From: Nitriliruptoraceae bacterium
GTDB lineage: Bacteria; Actinomycetota; Nitriliruptoria; Nitriliruptorales; Nitriliruptoraceae
NCBI GenBank assembly: GCA_003554005.1
Contig: PWEU01000303.1
Location: 1 to 8,418, forward strand
Length of the DNA stretch: 8,418 nt
Direction: 5' to 3'
Shown here: positions 1 through 7,811 of the stretch, piece after piece
How the letters are laid out: each line of letters begins with the position of its first letter
Position numbering within the stretch: the stretch's first letter is position 1
Translations under genes and position numbers: made by a program
The notes under the pieces: model-generated
What the model saw: only the letters and a program-made list of their open reading frames with translations
Databases searched by the model: none
What the model was told of the DNA's origin: nothing

Positions 1-437
1 GCGCCCATCGCCGTGAGCCCTCTCAGGTGCAGGTCGATCGACCGCGCCCCGATGCGGTCACCGCCGGGGAGCGCGAGCCTTGCGCGGCGCAGGCGGGCCA
101 CCAGCGGCCCGAGGGTGGACAGTGAGGCGCGGATCCTCGACACCGCATCGGCGGGGGCGTGCCAGCTCGGATCGGTGGCCTGCAGGCGGCAGGTCTGACG
201 CTCGAGGTCGAGCGCCACCTCGACCCCGAGACCCTGCAGCACCTCGGCCATGACCGGCACGTCGGCGATGGCCGGGACCTCGCTGAGATCCAGCGGCTCC
301 TCCGACAGCAGGGCCGCGGCCATCAGCTTCAGCGCCGAGTTCTTCGCCCCTGACAGCCGGATGGTGCCATGGAGGGTGGCACCGCCGCGGACGCGGAACG
401 CGTCGGTGGCCAGGGTCGCGGCGGGGGGCGGTGCCAT
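1..437 (-). CDS. murA: MurA, UDP-N-acetylglucosamine 1-carboxyvinyltransferase, N-terminal 145 residues (cut by the left edge)
   Basis: MurA transfers enolpyruvate from phosphoenolpyruvate to UDP-GlcNAc in the cytoplasm, the first committed step of peptidoglycan synthesis. The visible part matches the family closely. It has the SGAKNSALKLMAAALL segment (residues 29-44) with the substrate-contacting Lys32-Asn33 pair, RIRASLSTLGPLVARL (101-116) with Arg103 (Arg91 in E. coli), and LPGGDRIGARSIDLHLRGL (123-141) with Arg132 (Arg120). The loop position that is Cys115 in E. coli is Asp127 here, as in mycobacterial MurA; this is known to give insensitivity to fosfomycin. The ATG at 437 is chosen because the same frame has a TAG stop four codons upstream; the ribosome site is weak. 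It lies 71 nt after atpC on the same strand with no clear terminator between, so read-through from the atp operon is possible. The C-terminal two thirds lie outside the window. Confidence 0.95.
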   Translation of the reverse strand, partial: MAPPPAATLATDAFRVRGGATLHGTIRLSGAKNSALKLMAAALLSEEPLDLSEVPAIADVPVMAEVLQGLGVEVALDLERQTCRLQATDPSWHAPADAVSRIRASLSTLGPLVARLRRARLALPGGDRIGARSIDLHLRGLTAMG

Positions 438-508
438 CCGGGCATGCTACCCAGCGGACACGGCAGGGCCGTCGCACGAACCGCCCCTCGGGACACCTTC
501 AGAGCCCT
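438..508 (-). other. atpC-murA intergenic spacer
   Basis: This is a 71-nt gap between the atpC stop and the murA start. It contains only a small inverted repeat (5-bp stem, 3-nt loop, 460-472) with no T-run after it, so I do not call a terminator. I see no convincing promoter. Read-through from the ATP synthase operon into murA is the simplest reading, but it is inferred. Confidence 0.5.
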
Positions 509-937
509 TCACCCGGAGTGGGTGGCCTCCGTCCCGGATGCCACCTGGATCCGCAGCTGCTGCTTGCGCAGGGAGACCAGGCGTGCCTCGAGATCGGCGT
601 CGGTGCCCCTGGCGAGCCGCTCCTGGGCCCGCTGCGCCTTGGCCTTGGCGCGGTCGAGGTCGATGTCCTGGGCCCGCTCGGCGATGTCCGCCAGCACGAT
701 CACCTTGCCGTCGTCACCGACGAACAGGACCCCCTTGTGCACGGCGATGCGTTCCTTCGTGCCGTCGTCCATCGTCAGCCGCAGGGGCCCGACGTCCAGC
801 GCCACCAGCGCCGGGGCGTGACCGGGCAGGATGCCGATCTCGCCCTCGACCGCTCGGGCGTACAGCTCGCGGGCCTCGCCGGAGAGCACGTGGGCCTCAG
901 CGGAGACCACCTCGACGGTCATGGTCGCGTCCGACAT
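509..937 (-). CDS. atpC: ATP synthase F1 subunit epsilon
   Basis: Epsilon binds gamma and the c-ring in the central stalk, couples ring rotation to catalysis, and in many bacteria can inhibit ATP hydrolysis. The 142-residue product has the N-terminal beta-sandwich, with the family segment GEIGILPGHAP (residues 32-42), KGVLFVGDDGKVIVLADIAE (68-87), and a full C-terminal helical hairpin rich in Ala, Arg, Lys and Glu (about 93-132). It therefore has the usual full length rather than a short form. The start is ambiguous. The ATG at 937 overlaps the atpD TGA by one base (TGATG). The GTG at 940, just before it, overlaps by four (GTGA) and is better spaced from the only purine-rich stretch, GGAA, 8 nt upstream. 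Either way atpC is translationally coupled to atpD. Confidence 0.93.
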   Translation of the reverse strand: MSDATMTVEVVSAEAHVLSGEARELYARAVEGEIGILPGHAPALVALDVGPLRLTMDDGTKERIAVHKGVLFVGDDGKVIVLADIAERAQDIDLDRAKAKAQRAQERLARGTDADLEARLVSLRKQQLRIQVASGTEATHSG

Positions 938-2355
938 CACTTCGCCAGTTCCGCAGCCTTGCGGTGCACGTCGTCCACGTCGCCGGCATACAGGAAGGCC
1001 TGCTCCGGGACCTCGTCGAGCTCACCGTCGATCAGCGCCCGGAAGCCGGTGATCGTGTCGCTGACCGGCACGTAGCCCCCGGGGTTGCCGGTGAACTGCT
1101 CGGCGACGTAGAAGTTCTGGCTGAAGAACCGCTGGGCTTTGCGGGCCCGGCTGACCACGACCTTGTCCTCCTCGCTGAGCTCGTCGATCCCGAGGATGGC
1201 GATGATGTCCTGGAGGTCCTTGTAGCGCTGCAGGACCTCCTGGACCCCGGTGGCGACGTCGTAGTGCTCCTGCCCGACGATCGCCGGGTCGAGGATCCGC
1301 GAGGTGGAGTCCAGCGGGTCGACGGCCGGGTAGATGCCGAGCGACGCGATGTCGCGGCTGAGCACCGTCTGAGCGTCGAGGTGGGCGAAGGTGGTGTGGG
1401 GCGCCGGGTCAGTGATGTCGTCGGCGGGCACGTAGACGGCCTGCAGAGAGGTGATGGAGCGACCCTTGGTCGAGGTGATCCGTTCCTGCAGTTGGCCCAT
1501 CTCGTTGGTCAGGGTCGGCTGGTAGCCCACGGCAGAGGGCATCCGGCCGAGCAGGGTGGAGACCTCGGAACCGGCCTGGACGAACCGGAACACGTTGTCG
1601 ATGAACAGCAGCACGTCCTGCCGCATCTCATCCCGGAAGTACTCGGCCATCGTCAGCGCCGACAGGGCGACCCGCAGACGGACCCCGGGGGGCTCGTCCA
1701 TCTGGCCGTAGACCAGGGCGGCCTTCTCCAGGACCCCCGACTCCTCCATCTCGAGCTTCAGGTCGGTGCCCTCACGGGTGCGTTCACCGACCCCGGCGAA
1801 CACCGACACCCCGCCGTGCTGCTGGGCGACGCGGTTGATCATCTCCTGGATGACGACGGTCTTGCCGACCCCGGCACCGCCGAACATGCCGATCTTCCCG
1901 CCCTGTACGTAGGGCTCGATCAGGTCGATGATCTTGATGCCGGTCTCGAACATCACCGACTGGGGCTCGAGCTCGTCGAAGGGCGGCGGGTCGCGGTGGA
2001 TCGGCCAGCGGGTGTCGGCCTCGATCGCATCCGCGTCCACGTCGAGCGGCTCGCCCAGCACGTTGTAGATGTGCCCGAGCGTCCCCGGACCGACGGGCAC
2101 CGTGATCGGGCTGCCGGTGTCGACCACCGCCGCACCTCGGACCACCCCGTCGGTCGGCTGCATGCACACCGCACGCACGCGGCGGTCACCGAGGTGCTGG
2201 GCGACCTCAGCGGTGATGGAGTACCGCTGGCCCTCCTCCTCGCGCTCGAAGGTCAGGGCGGTGTTGATCTCGGGGAGGTCCCCCGGGGGGAACTCCACGT
2301 CGACGACCGGGCCGATGACGCGGATGATGCGACCGTCGGCGGATGCGGTGGCCAT
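937..2355 (-). CDS. atpD: ATP synthase F1 subunit beta (catalytic)
   Basis: Beta carries the catalytic nucleotide sites of the alpha3beta3 head. The 472-residue product has the Walker A loop GGAGVGKT (residues 159-166), the catalytic glutamate in GERTREG (Glu191), Walker B LLFIDN (249-254), the alpha/beta signature PAVDPLDSTS (343-352) and an intact DELSEED lever (391-397) that contacts gamma and epsilon. The length is normal for the family. The frame stays open upstream to 2487, but the ATG at 2355 is preferred: it has AAGGAG six nt upstream, and the sequence from MATASADGRIIRVIGPVVDV aligns with known beta N-termini, whereas the upstream codons give Pro-rich junk overlapping atpG. It follows atpG after an unusually long 106-nt C-rich spacer and overlaps atpC at its stop. 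No odd residues were seen. Confidence 0.98.
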   Translation of the reverse strand: MATASADGRIIRVIGPVVDVEFPPGDLPEINTALTFEREEEGQRYSITAEVAQHLGDRRVRAVCMQPTDGVVRGAAVVDTGSPITVPVGPGTLGHIYNVLGEPLDVDADAIEADTRWPIHRDPPPFDELEPQSVMFETGIKIIDLIEPYVQGGKIGMFGGAGVGKTVVIQEMINRVAQQHGGVSVFAGVGERTREGTDLKLEMEESGVLEKAALVYGQMDEPPGVRLRVALSALTMAEYFRDEMRQDVLLFIDNVFRFVQAGSEVSTLLGRMPSAVGYQPTLTNEMGQLQERITSTKGRSITSLQAVYVPADDITDPAPHTTFAHLDAQTVLSRDIASLGIYPAVDPLDSTSRILDPAIVGQEHYDVATGVQEVLQRYKDLQDIIAILGIDELSEEDKVVVSRARKAQRFFSQNFYVAEQFTGNPGGYVPVSDTITGFRALIDGELDEVPEQAFLYAGDVDDVHRKAAELAK

Positions 2356-2461
2356 GTTCGGCTCCTTGGGCGTCGGCTCGGCGGGTGGTGCTGGACCCGG
2401 CGGGCACTCGCGGTACGGGGGGCTGGGTTGGGGTTGGCTGGTGGTGGAGGCGGTGGGTGCC
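2356..2461 (-). promoter_or_regulatory. C-rich, G-poor leader between atpG and atpD
   Basis: This 106-nt spacer is the longest gap inside the operon. On the mRNA strand its first 45 nt are dominated by C and A, with only five G, including blocks such as CCAACCCCAACCCAG. I find no stable hairpin. It ends in a strong ribosome site, AAGGAG (2362-2367), six nt before the atpD ATG. An unstructured leader would favour high beta synthesis; a C-rich, G-poor tract also resembles a Rho-loading (rut) region. Both roles are inferred. Confidence 0.4.
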
Positions 2462-3340
2462 TCAGTCGCCGAGGGCCTCGGCGCCACCGACGATCTCGGA
2501 GATCTCGGTGGTGATCTGCTCCTGGCGGGCCTGGTTCATGATGCGCGACAGGTTGGCGGCGACCTCCTTGGCGTTGTCGGTGGCCGCCTTCATGGCGCGC
2601 TGTCGGTTGGCGTGCTCGGAGGCCGAGGACTCGAGCAGCCCGTGGAAGACCTTCGCCTCCACGTAGCGCGGGATCAGGGTGTTCAGCAGCTCGTCCTGGG
2701 CCGGCTCGAAGATGAACTCCGGGTCGATCTCCCGGCCGCCCTCGAACTCGGTGGGCTTGACCGGCAGCAGCTCCATACGGACCGGGACCTGGGTCAGTGA
2801 GCTCTTGAAGTCGGTGTAGACCAACCACCCCCGGTCGAGCTCGGCGTGCCGGTACCGCGCCATCATGGTCTCGGCGATGTCGCCGGCCTCGTCGATGTGA
2901 GGGGTGTCGGCGACGCCTTCCCAGACCTGCAGGGCGCGACGGCCGCGGTAGGCGAAGTAGCCGGCCCCCTTCTTGCCGACCACGTACAGGTCGACGGTGC
3001 GGCCCTTGCCCTCCTCCTCGGCGATGGTGCGCTCCGCGACCTTGAGCACGTTGGCGTTGTAGGCACCGGCGAGCCCGCGGTCGGAGGTGTTGACGAGCAC
3101 GGCGACCCGCTGGATGTCGCGCTGGACCAGGAGAGGGTGGGAGCGGACCTCGTTGGAGACGGCCAGACCACGGATGATGTCGTGGATGCCCTCGGCGTAG
3201 GGGCGGGCAGCCCGCACCCGGCCCTTGGCCTTCAGGATGCGCGACGCCGCGATCATCTCCATCGCGCGCGTGATCTTCTGCGTGCTCTGGACGGACTTGA
3301 TCCGCCGCTTCAGCTGCCGGATCTGGCCGCTACCTGCCAC
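2462..3340 (-). CDS. atpG: ATP synthase F1 subunit gamma (central rotor shaft)
   Basis: Gamma is the coiled-coil axle that turns inside the alpha3beta3 head and drives the binding-change cycle. The 292-residue product begins with the family pattern for the N-terminal helix, IRQLKRRIKSVQSTQKITRA (residues 7-26), followed by MEMIAASRI. It has the Rossmann-like middle domain with TSDRGLAGAYN (85-95), and ends with the conserved C-terminal helix: ESSASEHANRQRAMKAATDN (237-256), then ITTEISEIVGGAEAL (276-290). The start is a GTG at 3340 with a strong GAGGAGG ribosome site five nt upstream (3346-3352); the N-terminus then fits known gammas. It is separated from atpA by 72 nt containing a strong hairpin. 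The length is close to that of E. coli gamma (287), with no large insertion. Confidence 0.97.
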   Translation of the reverse strand: MAGSGQIRQLKRRIKSVQSTQKITRAMEMIAASRILKAKGRVRAARPYAEGIHDIIRGLAVSNEVRSHPLLVQRDIQRVAVLVNTSDRGLAGAYNANVLKVAERTIAEEEGKGRTVDLYVVGKKGAGYFAYRGRRALQVWEGVADTPHIDEAGDIAETMMARYRHAELDRGWLVYTDFKSSLTQVPVRMELLPVKPTEFEGGREIDPEFIFEPAQDELLNTLIPRYVEAKVFHGLLESSASEHANRQRAMKAATDNAKEVAANLSRIMNQARQEQITTEISEIVGGAEALGD

Positions 3341-3375
3341 CTGAGCCTCCTCGCGAGCCGTTGGCCGCCCGCTCG

Positions 3376-3406
3376 GGCACGGGGAGCACCGGGGCGCTCC
3401 CGTGCC
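3376..3406 (-). promoter_or_regulatory. Intercistronic hairpin between atpA and atpG
   Basis: GGCACGGGGAGC (3376-3387) pairs with GCTCCCGTGCC (3396-3406), giving 11 base pairs with one bulged G and an 8-nt loop. On the transcript it begins seven nt after the atpA stop codon. No T-run follows, so it is not a standard intrinsic terminator. It could protect the upstream atpA message from 3' decay or trim transcription into atpG; both are inferred. Confidence 0.55.
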
Positions 3407-3412
3407 GGTCGG

Positions 3413-5023
<1,611 letters not shown>

Positions 5024-5089
5024 CGTTTCGTTCCTCGTCCTCGCCCACCTGTGGGGCCGTGATGTGACGGTGCAGGATGCCGTGCCGGG
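5024..5089 (-). other. atpH-atpA spacer
   Basis: This 66-nt gap contains the atpA ribosome site GAGGAA (5031-5036). Just upstream of it is a small inverted repeat, CCCAC-CT-GTGGG (5044-5055). That stem is short and I do not assign it a role. Confidence 0.4.
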
Positions 5090-5617
5090 TCACAACCCGA
5101 TCCGGGTCCGCAGATCGGACATGCGCTTCAGCAGGGACCCGTCGATGACGGGGTCGCCGACGGTCGCCCGGACCCCACCGACGACCGTCTCGTCGACCGA
5201 GAACCGCACGTCGAGCTCATGCCCGGTGGCGCGCTCCAGCGCGTCGATGAGCGCGGCACGCCGGCGCTCGTCCAGCGGTACCGCGGAGGTGACCTCCGCG
5301 GTGACCCGACCGGAGGCGACGAGCTCGGCCATCGCCTCGACGATGTCGTTGAGCTCGCCCACCCGCTCCGCGGCCAACACCATCGCGAGCACGGTACGGG
5401 TCGCCGGATGTGCTGCCGACAGCAACCCGCCGTCGACGGCTGCCAGCCGCCGCCCGAGCGGGAGCTGCTGGTCGGTCAGCACCGTACGGAGCTCGTCGTT
5501 GGTCTCGATCGCGTGGGCGACCGCTGCGAGCTCACGCTCGACCACCTCGACCGCACCCTCGCCCTCGGCGACGGTCAGCGCGGCCCTGGCATAGGCGCGG
5601 TAGGGGTCCTCGTTCAC
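5090..5617 (-). CDS. atpH: ATP synthase F1 subunit delta (peripheral stalk cap)
   Basis: Delta sits on top of the alpha3beta3 head and joins it to the b-subunit stalk (it is the bacterial counterpart of OSCP). The 175-residue product begins YRAYARAALTVAEGEG (residues 6-21), typical of the N-terminal helical domain. It ends with the family signature VDETVVGGVRATVGDPVIDG (141-160), followed by SLLKRMSDL. The length is normal for a stand-alone delta, so there is no b-delta fusion of the mycobacterial kind. The start is a GTG at 5617 with GAGG six nt upstream; this ribosome site spans the atpF TGA stop, only eight nt separate the two genes, and their translation is probably coupled. It forms the peripheral stalk with the upstream atpF product. 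Confidence 0.96.
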   Translation of the reverse strand: MNEDPYRAYARAALTVAEGEGAVEVVERELAAVAHAIETNDELRTVLTDQQLPLGRRLAAVDGGLLSAAHPATRTVLAMVLAAERVGELNDIVEAMAELVASGRVTAEVTSAVPLDERRRAALIDALERATGHELDVRFSVDETVVGGVRATVGDPVIDGSLLKRMSDLRTRIGL

Positions 5618-5625
5618 GTCAGACC

Positions 5626-6159
5626 TCAGTTCTGGCTCGACAGTTGGTCGATGTACTCATCGACCAGCGCTTCGTGGGTCGACGCATCGAGCTCGCGCTC
5701 GACGATGCGCGACGCCAGCTCGACCGACAGCGCCCCGACCTGGCCGCGCAGCTCGGAGAGCACGCGGTCGCGCTCAGAGGCCACCGAGGATTGGGCCCGC
5801 TCGATGATCTGCGCGGCCTCGGCCTCGGCCCTGGACCGGGCCTCGTTGCGCAGGTCGTCGGCGGCGGCCTTGGCCTCCTCGATGATGCGGTCGGCCTCGC
5901 CGCGGGCCTCGGCCAACGACTCCTCGTAGTCCGCCCTGGCCCTCTCGGCCTCCTGGTACTTGGCCTCGGCATCCTCCATCCGACCCTGGATGGCGGCGCC
6001 CCGCTCCTCGAGCGTCTCGTTCAGCTTCGGGAAGACGAGCTTGAGCATCAGGGCGAGCAGGATGACGAACGCGACCGTGCCCCAGATCAGCTCGGATGCG
6101 TCCGGCAGGAGGTTGATGCCCCCGTTCTCGGCGGCCAGGAAGGTGATCGCCTGCAGCAT
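5626..6159 (-). CDS. atpF: ATP synthase Fo subunit b (peripheral stalk)
   Basis: Subunit b anchors the peripheral stalk in the membrane and runs up as a long helix to delta. The 177-residue product has one membrane segment near the N-terminus (about residues 24-44, containing LIWGTVAFVILLALMLKLVF). This is followed by a long charged, Ala-rich coiled coil (about 46-150) with the usual conserved start PKLNETLEERGAAIQGRMED, and a delta-binding C-terminus (about 150-177). It aligns with single-copy actinobacterial b; no second b' gene is present, so a b2 homodimer is expected. The start is ATG 6159 with GAGGGA four nt upstream. It follows atpE after 32 nt and is eight nt from atpH. Confidence 0.97.
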   Translation of the reverse strand: MLQAITFLAAENGGINLLPDASELIWGTVAFVILLALMLKLVFPKLNETLEERGAAIQGRMEDAEAKYQEAERARADYEESLAEARGEADRIIEEAKAAADDLRNEARSRAEAEAAQIIERAQSSVASERDRVLSELRGQVGALSVELASRIVERELDASTHEALVDEYIDQLSSQN

Positions 6160-6191
6160 GGTTGTCCCTCGCGTCGCGGTGGCGGGTGGTC

Positions 6192-6395
6192 CTACAGCGC
6201 GAAGGCGAGGACGAAGGCCAGCAGCGCGAGCGCCTCGACGACGGCCACACCGATGAACATCGTGGTGCGGACCATGCCGGCGGCTTCGGGCTGGCGGGCC
6301 ATCGACTCGATCGCCTTCGAGATCCCCAGGGCCAGGCCGATCGCCGGGCCGATGGTCGCCACGGCGTAGCCGAGGACGTTGAGAGAGCCTGTCAT
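6192..6395 (-). CDS. atpE: ATP synthase Fo subunit c (proton-carrying ring)
   Basis: Subunit c forms the rotating ring; each copy carries one proton. The 67-residue product is a two-helix hairpin. Helix 1 (about residues 7-29) contains GPAIGLALG, the polar loop ARQPEAAG (33-40) contacts gamma and epsilon, and helix 2 (about 43-66) carries the proton-binding Glu54 in VVEALAL. Ala55 after the glutamate, where Na+-type rings usually have Ser or Thr, suggests proton rather than sodium coupling. The helix-packing motif reads G16-A18-G20-A22-G24, with two of the usual glycines replaced by alanine. The start at ATG 6395 is fixed by a perfect AGGAGG six nt upstream; eleven open upstream codons do not resemble c subunits. 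A strong hairpin sits just upstream of the ribosome site. Confidence 0.97.
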   Translation of the reverse strand: MTGSLNVLGYAVATIGPAIGLALGISKAIESMARQPEAAGMVRTTMFIGVAVVEALALLAFVLAFAL

Positions 6396-6401
6396 GTGTT
6401 T

Positions 6402-6407
6402 CCTCCT
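6402..6407 (-). promoter_or_regulatory. Strong ribosome binding site of atpE
   Basis: A consensus AGGAGG lies six nt before the atpE ATG, with an A-rich spacer (AAACAC) in an otherwise GC-rich region. This suits the high copy number of subunit c, and it decides the start at 6395 over the upstream in-frame ATG at 6428. Confidence 0.85.
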
Positions 6408-6415
6408 GAGAGCGG

Positions 6416-6432
6416 TGCGGTGCTGCACCGCA
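6416..6432 (-). promoter_or_regulatory. Hairpin just upstream of the atpE ribosome site
   Basis: TGCGGTGC (6416-6423) and GCACCGCA (6425-6432) are a perfect 8-nt inverted repeat around one base. As RNA it would fold into a stem of about six pairs with a five-nt loop, ending eight nt before AGGAGG. It could keep the ribosome site exposed or act as a regulator-binding site; the role is inferred. Confidence 0.5.
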
Positions 6433-6462
6433 GGTCGGACTCGGTTGAGCGAGGGTCGTGCC

Positions 6463-6480
6463 CCGTCGGCGGGCCGACGG
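6463..6480 (-). promoter_or_regulatory. Intercistronic hairpin just after atpB
   Basis: CCGTCGGC (6463-6470) and GCCGACGG (6473-6480) are a perfect 8-nt inverted repeat separated by two bases, so the RNA stem would be about seven pairs with a four-nt loop. It begins six nt after the atpB stop. There is no T-run, so it is not a standard terminator. A role in RNA processing or stability that separates atpB from atpE expression is inferred. Confidence 0.55.
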
Positions 6481-6486
6481 ACGAGG

Positions 6487-7296
6487 TCAGTGATGCGCCT
6501 CCAACGAGGAGCCGATGTACACCGCCGACAGCATCCCGAAGATGTAGGCCTGCAGGCCGATGATGAACAGCTCGAAGGCGAACACCAGCGGAGCGGCGAT
6601 CAACCCGAAGACGCCCACCATCCAGCCCACCGGCATCGACGGCAGGAAGACGTGGATCGTCACCAGGGTGATGACCACGAGGATGTGCCCGGCGACCATG
6701 TTGGCGAAGAGCCGCACGGCCAGGGTGAAGGGCCGGAGCACCAGGTTGGAGAGCAGCTCGATCGGGGTCAGGATGATGTAGAGCGCCTTGGGGACACCGG
6801 GCGGGAACAGGATCCCGCCGAAGTACCCGGCGAAGCCCTGCTCCTTGATGCCCACCCCGATGAAGACCAGCCAGGTCGTCAGCGCCAGGAAGAGCGGCCA
6901 GGCGGCGCGAGAGGTCGGCGGCATCATGAACAGCGGGAAGATCTTCGAGAAGTTCAGCACGAAGATCGTCACGAACAGCGTGGTCAGCAACGGGACGAAC
7001 TTCGTCCCCTTGGGCCCGATGATCTCCAGCGCGATCGTGCGGTTGAGGTCGATGATCATCTCGAGGAACGCCTGGAACTTCCCCGGGATGACCTCGGCCT
7101 TGCGGGCACCGAGGGTGAACAGGACGCCGATGAAGATCGTCCCGAGCCACGCGATGATGATGGTGCGGTTGATGGACAGGTCGACACCGAACAGCTCGAG
7201 CTCGAGGATCGGTGGGAACTCGAACAGCGCGCTGATCGGATCGAGGACGCCCTCGAACTCCCCGCCCCATTCGGCTGCTGCAAGCACGTTGAGCAC
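6487..7296 (-). CDS. atpB: ATP synthase Fo subunit a (proton channel)
   Basis: Subunit a forms the two proton half-channels against the c-ring. The 269-residue product has the expected series of hydrophobic helices. It carries the essential arginine Arg195 in RLFANMVAGH (residues 195-204; Arg210 in E. coli) with His204 in the usual AGH context, and the conserved last helix GLQAYIFGMLSAVYI (247-261). The frame is open far upstream to 7659, but that part overlaps atpI and is Arg/Gly-rich nonsense. I choose the GTG at 7296 because GGAG lies nine nt before it (7306-7309) and it begins five nt after the atpI stop. A TTG three codons earlier is a less likely start. atpE follows after 91 nt holding two hairpins. 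Confidence 0.95.
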   Translation of the reverse strand: MLNVLAAAEWGGEFEGVLDPISALFEFPPILELELFGVDLSINRTIIIAWLGTIFIGVLFTLGARKAEVIPGKFQAFLEMIIDLNRTIALEIIGPKGTKFVPLLTTLFVTIFVLNFSKIFPLFMMPPTSRAAWPLFLALTTWLVFIGVGIKEQGFAGYFGGILFPPGVPKALYIILTPIELLSNLVLRPFTLAVRLFANMVAGHILVVITLVTIHVFLPSMPVGWMVGVFGLIAAPLVFAFELFIIGLQAYIFGMLSAVYIGSSLEAHH

Positions 7297-7301
7297 GACG
7301 G

Positions 7302-7811
7302 TCAACTCCGTGGGTCGTGAGCGAGCCGCGCGGAGGGTGCCGACGCGACGTCGATCCAGAACAGTTGTGGCAACGAGGACAGCAGGCGCAGCTCGCTCGC
7401 CAGGGTCACCGCGACCCCGACCGCGGTCGCGGCGGCCAGGCTTCGACCGTGCACCCAGGGCACCCCACTGAGAGCCAGCAGGACGACCATGTAGAGCGGC
7501 AAGCGCAACGCCGCGCCACCGACCAGCACACCGATACCGGCGCCCTTGGCTCGGACCGCGACGTGGACGAGTGCAGCGGCCGACGCCCCGAACAACACGA
7601 GCACGAGGCCGAGCCCGATCAGCGCGCTGAGCGCCCCGGATGGGCCCGCGAGCGCCCACGCGACCGCCGACACCGGCAGTGCGAGCAGGGCGATCGTCAG
7701 CACGGCACCACGCACGAGGTGCCGCTCGGCGGCCCCTGGCTCGGGATCGCGGACGGTGTCGGCGGCGGCGCGGGGCGAGGTCGCCGCGGACCGGAGGGCA
7801 TCAGGCGCCAC
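7302..7811 (-). CDS. atpI: AtpI-like membrane protein of the ATP synthase operon
   Basis: The 169-residue product has a charged N-terminal stretch (about residues 1-32), then four likely membrane helices at about 33-54, 58-80, 91-115 and 122-142, and a short polar tail. Size, topology and position directly before atpB fit the AtpI family (ATP synthase protein I). In some bacteria AtpI helps c-ring assembly or stability, and a Mg2+-related role has been proposed. AtpI sequences diverge greatly, so the call rests mostly on context and topology. The start is a GTG at 7811, preferred because GAGGAGG lies eight nt upstream (7820-7826), inside the end of atpZ; this gives an 11-nt overlap with atpZ and implies coupled translation. 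The stop is five nt before atpB. Confidence 0.8.
   Translation of the reverse strand: MAPDALRSAATSPRAAADTVRDPEPGAAERHLVRGAVLTIALLALPVSAVAWALAGPSGALSALIGLGLVLVLFGASAAALVHVAVRAKGAGIGVLVGGAALRLPLYMVVLLALSGVPWVHGRSLAAATAVGVAVTLASELRLLSSLPQLFWIDVASAPSARLAHDPRS

Noticed and set aside
460..472. Possible terminator hairpin after atpC
   Set aside because: It has only five base pairs, a three-nt loop and no T-run; too weak to call.
58..477. A 139-codon minus-strand frame overlapping murA
   Set aside because: It is a frame-shifted shadow of murA with Arg/Pro/Gly-rich sequence; murA in the other frame shows clear conserved motifs.
2356..2487. N-terminal extension of AtpD by 44 residues
   Set aside because: The extension is Pro-rich, overlaps the end of atpG, and the AAGGAG site and family alignment both place the start at 2355.
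250..2514. A 754-codon open frame on the plus strand, opposite murA, atpC and atpD
   Set aside because: It is the complement of strongly conserved genes. Its product is low-complexity (Arg/Pro-rich, then Asp/Val/Leu/Gly-rich), which is typical of antisense frames in high-GC DNA, and it has no recognisable domain.
5626..6159. Possible b-delta fusion or paired b/b' genes as in some other bacteria
   Set aside because: atpF and atpH each have their own start and stop and normal lengths, and there is only one b gene in the operon.
7297..7659. N-terminal extension of AtpB by 121 residues
   Set aside because: It lies inside atpI in another frame and is Arg/Gly/Ala-rich; the ribosome site and family length support 7296.
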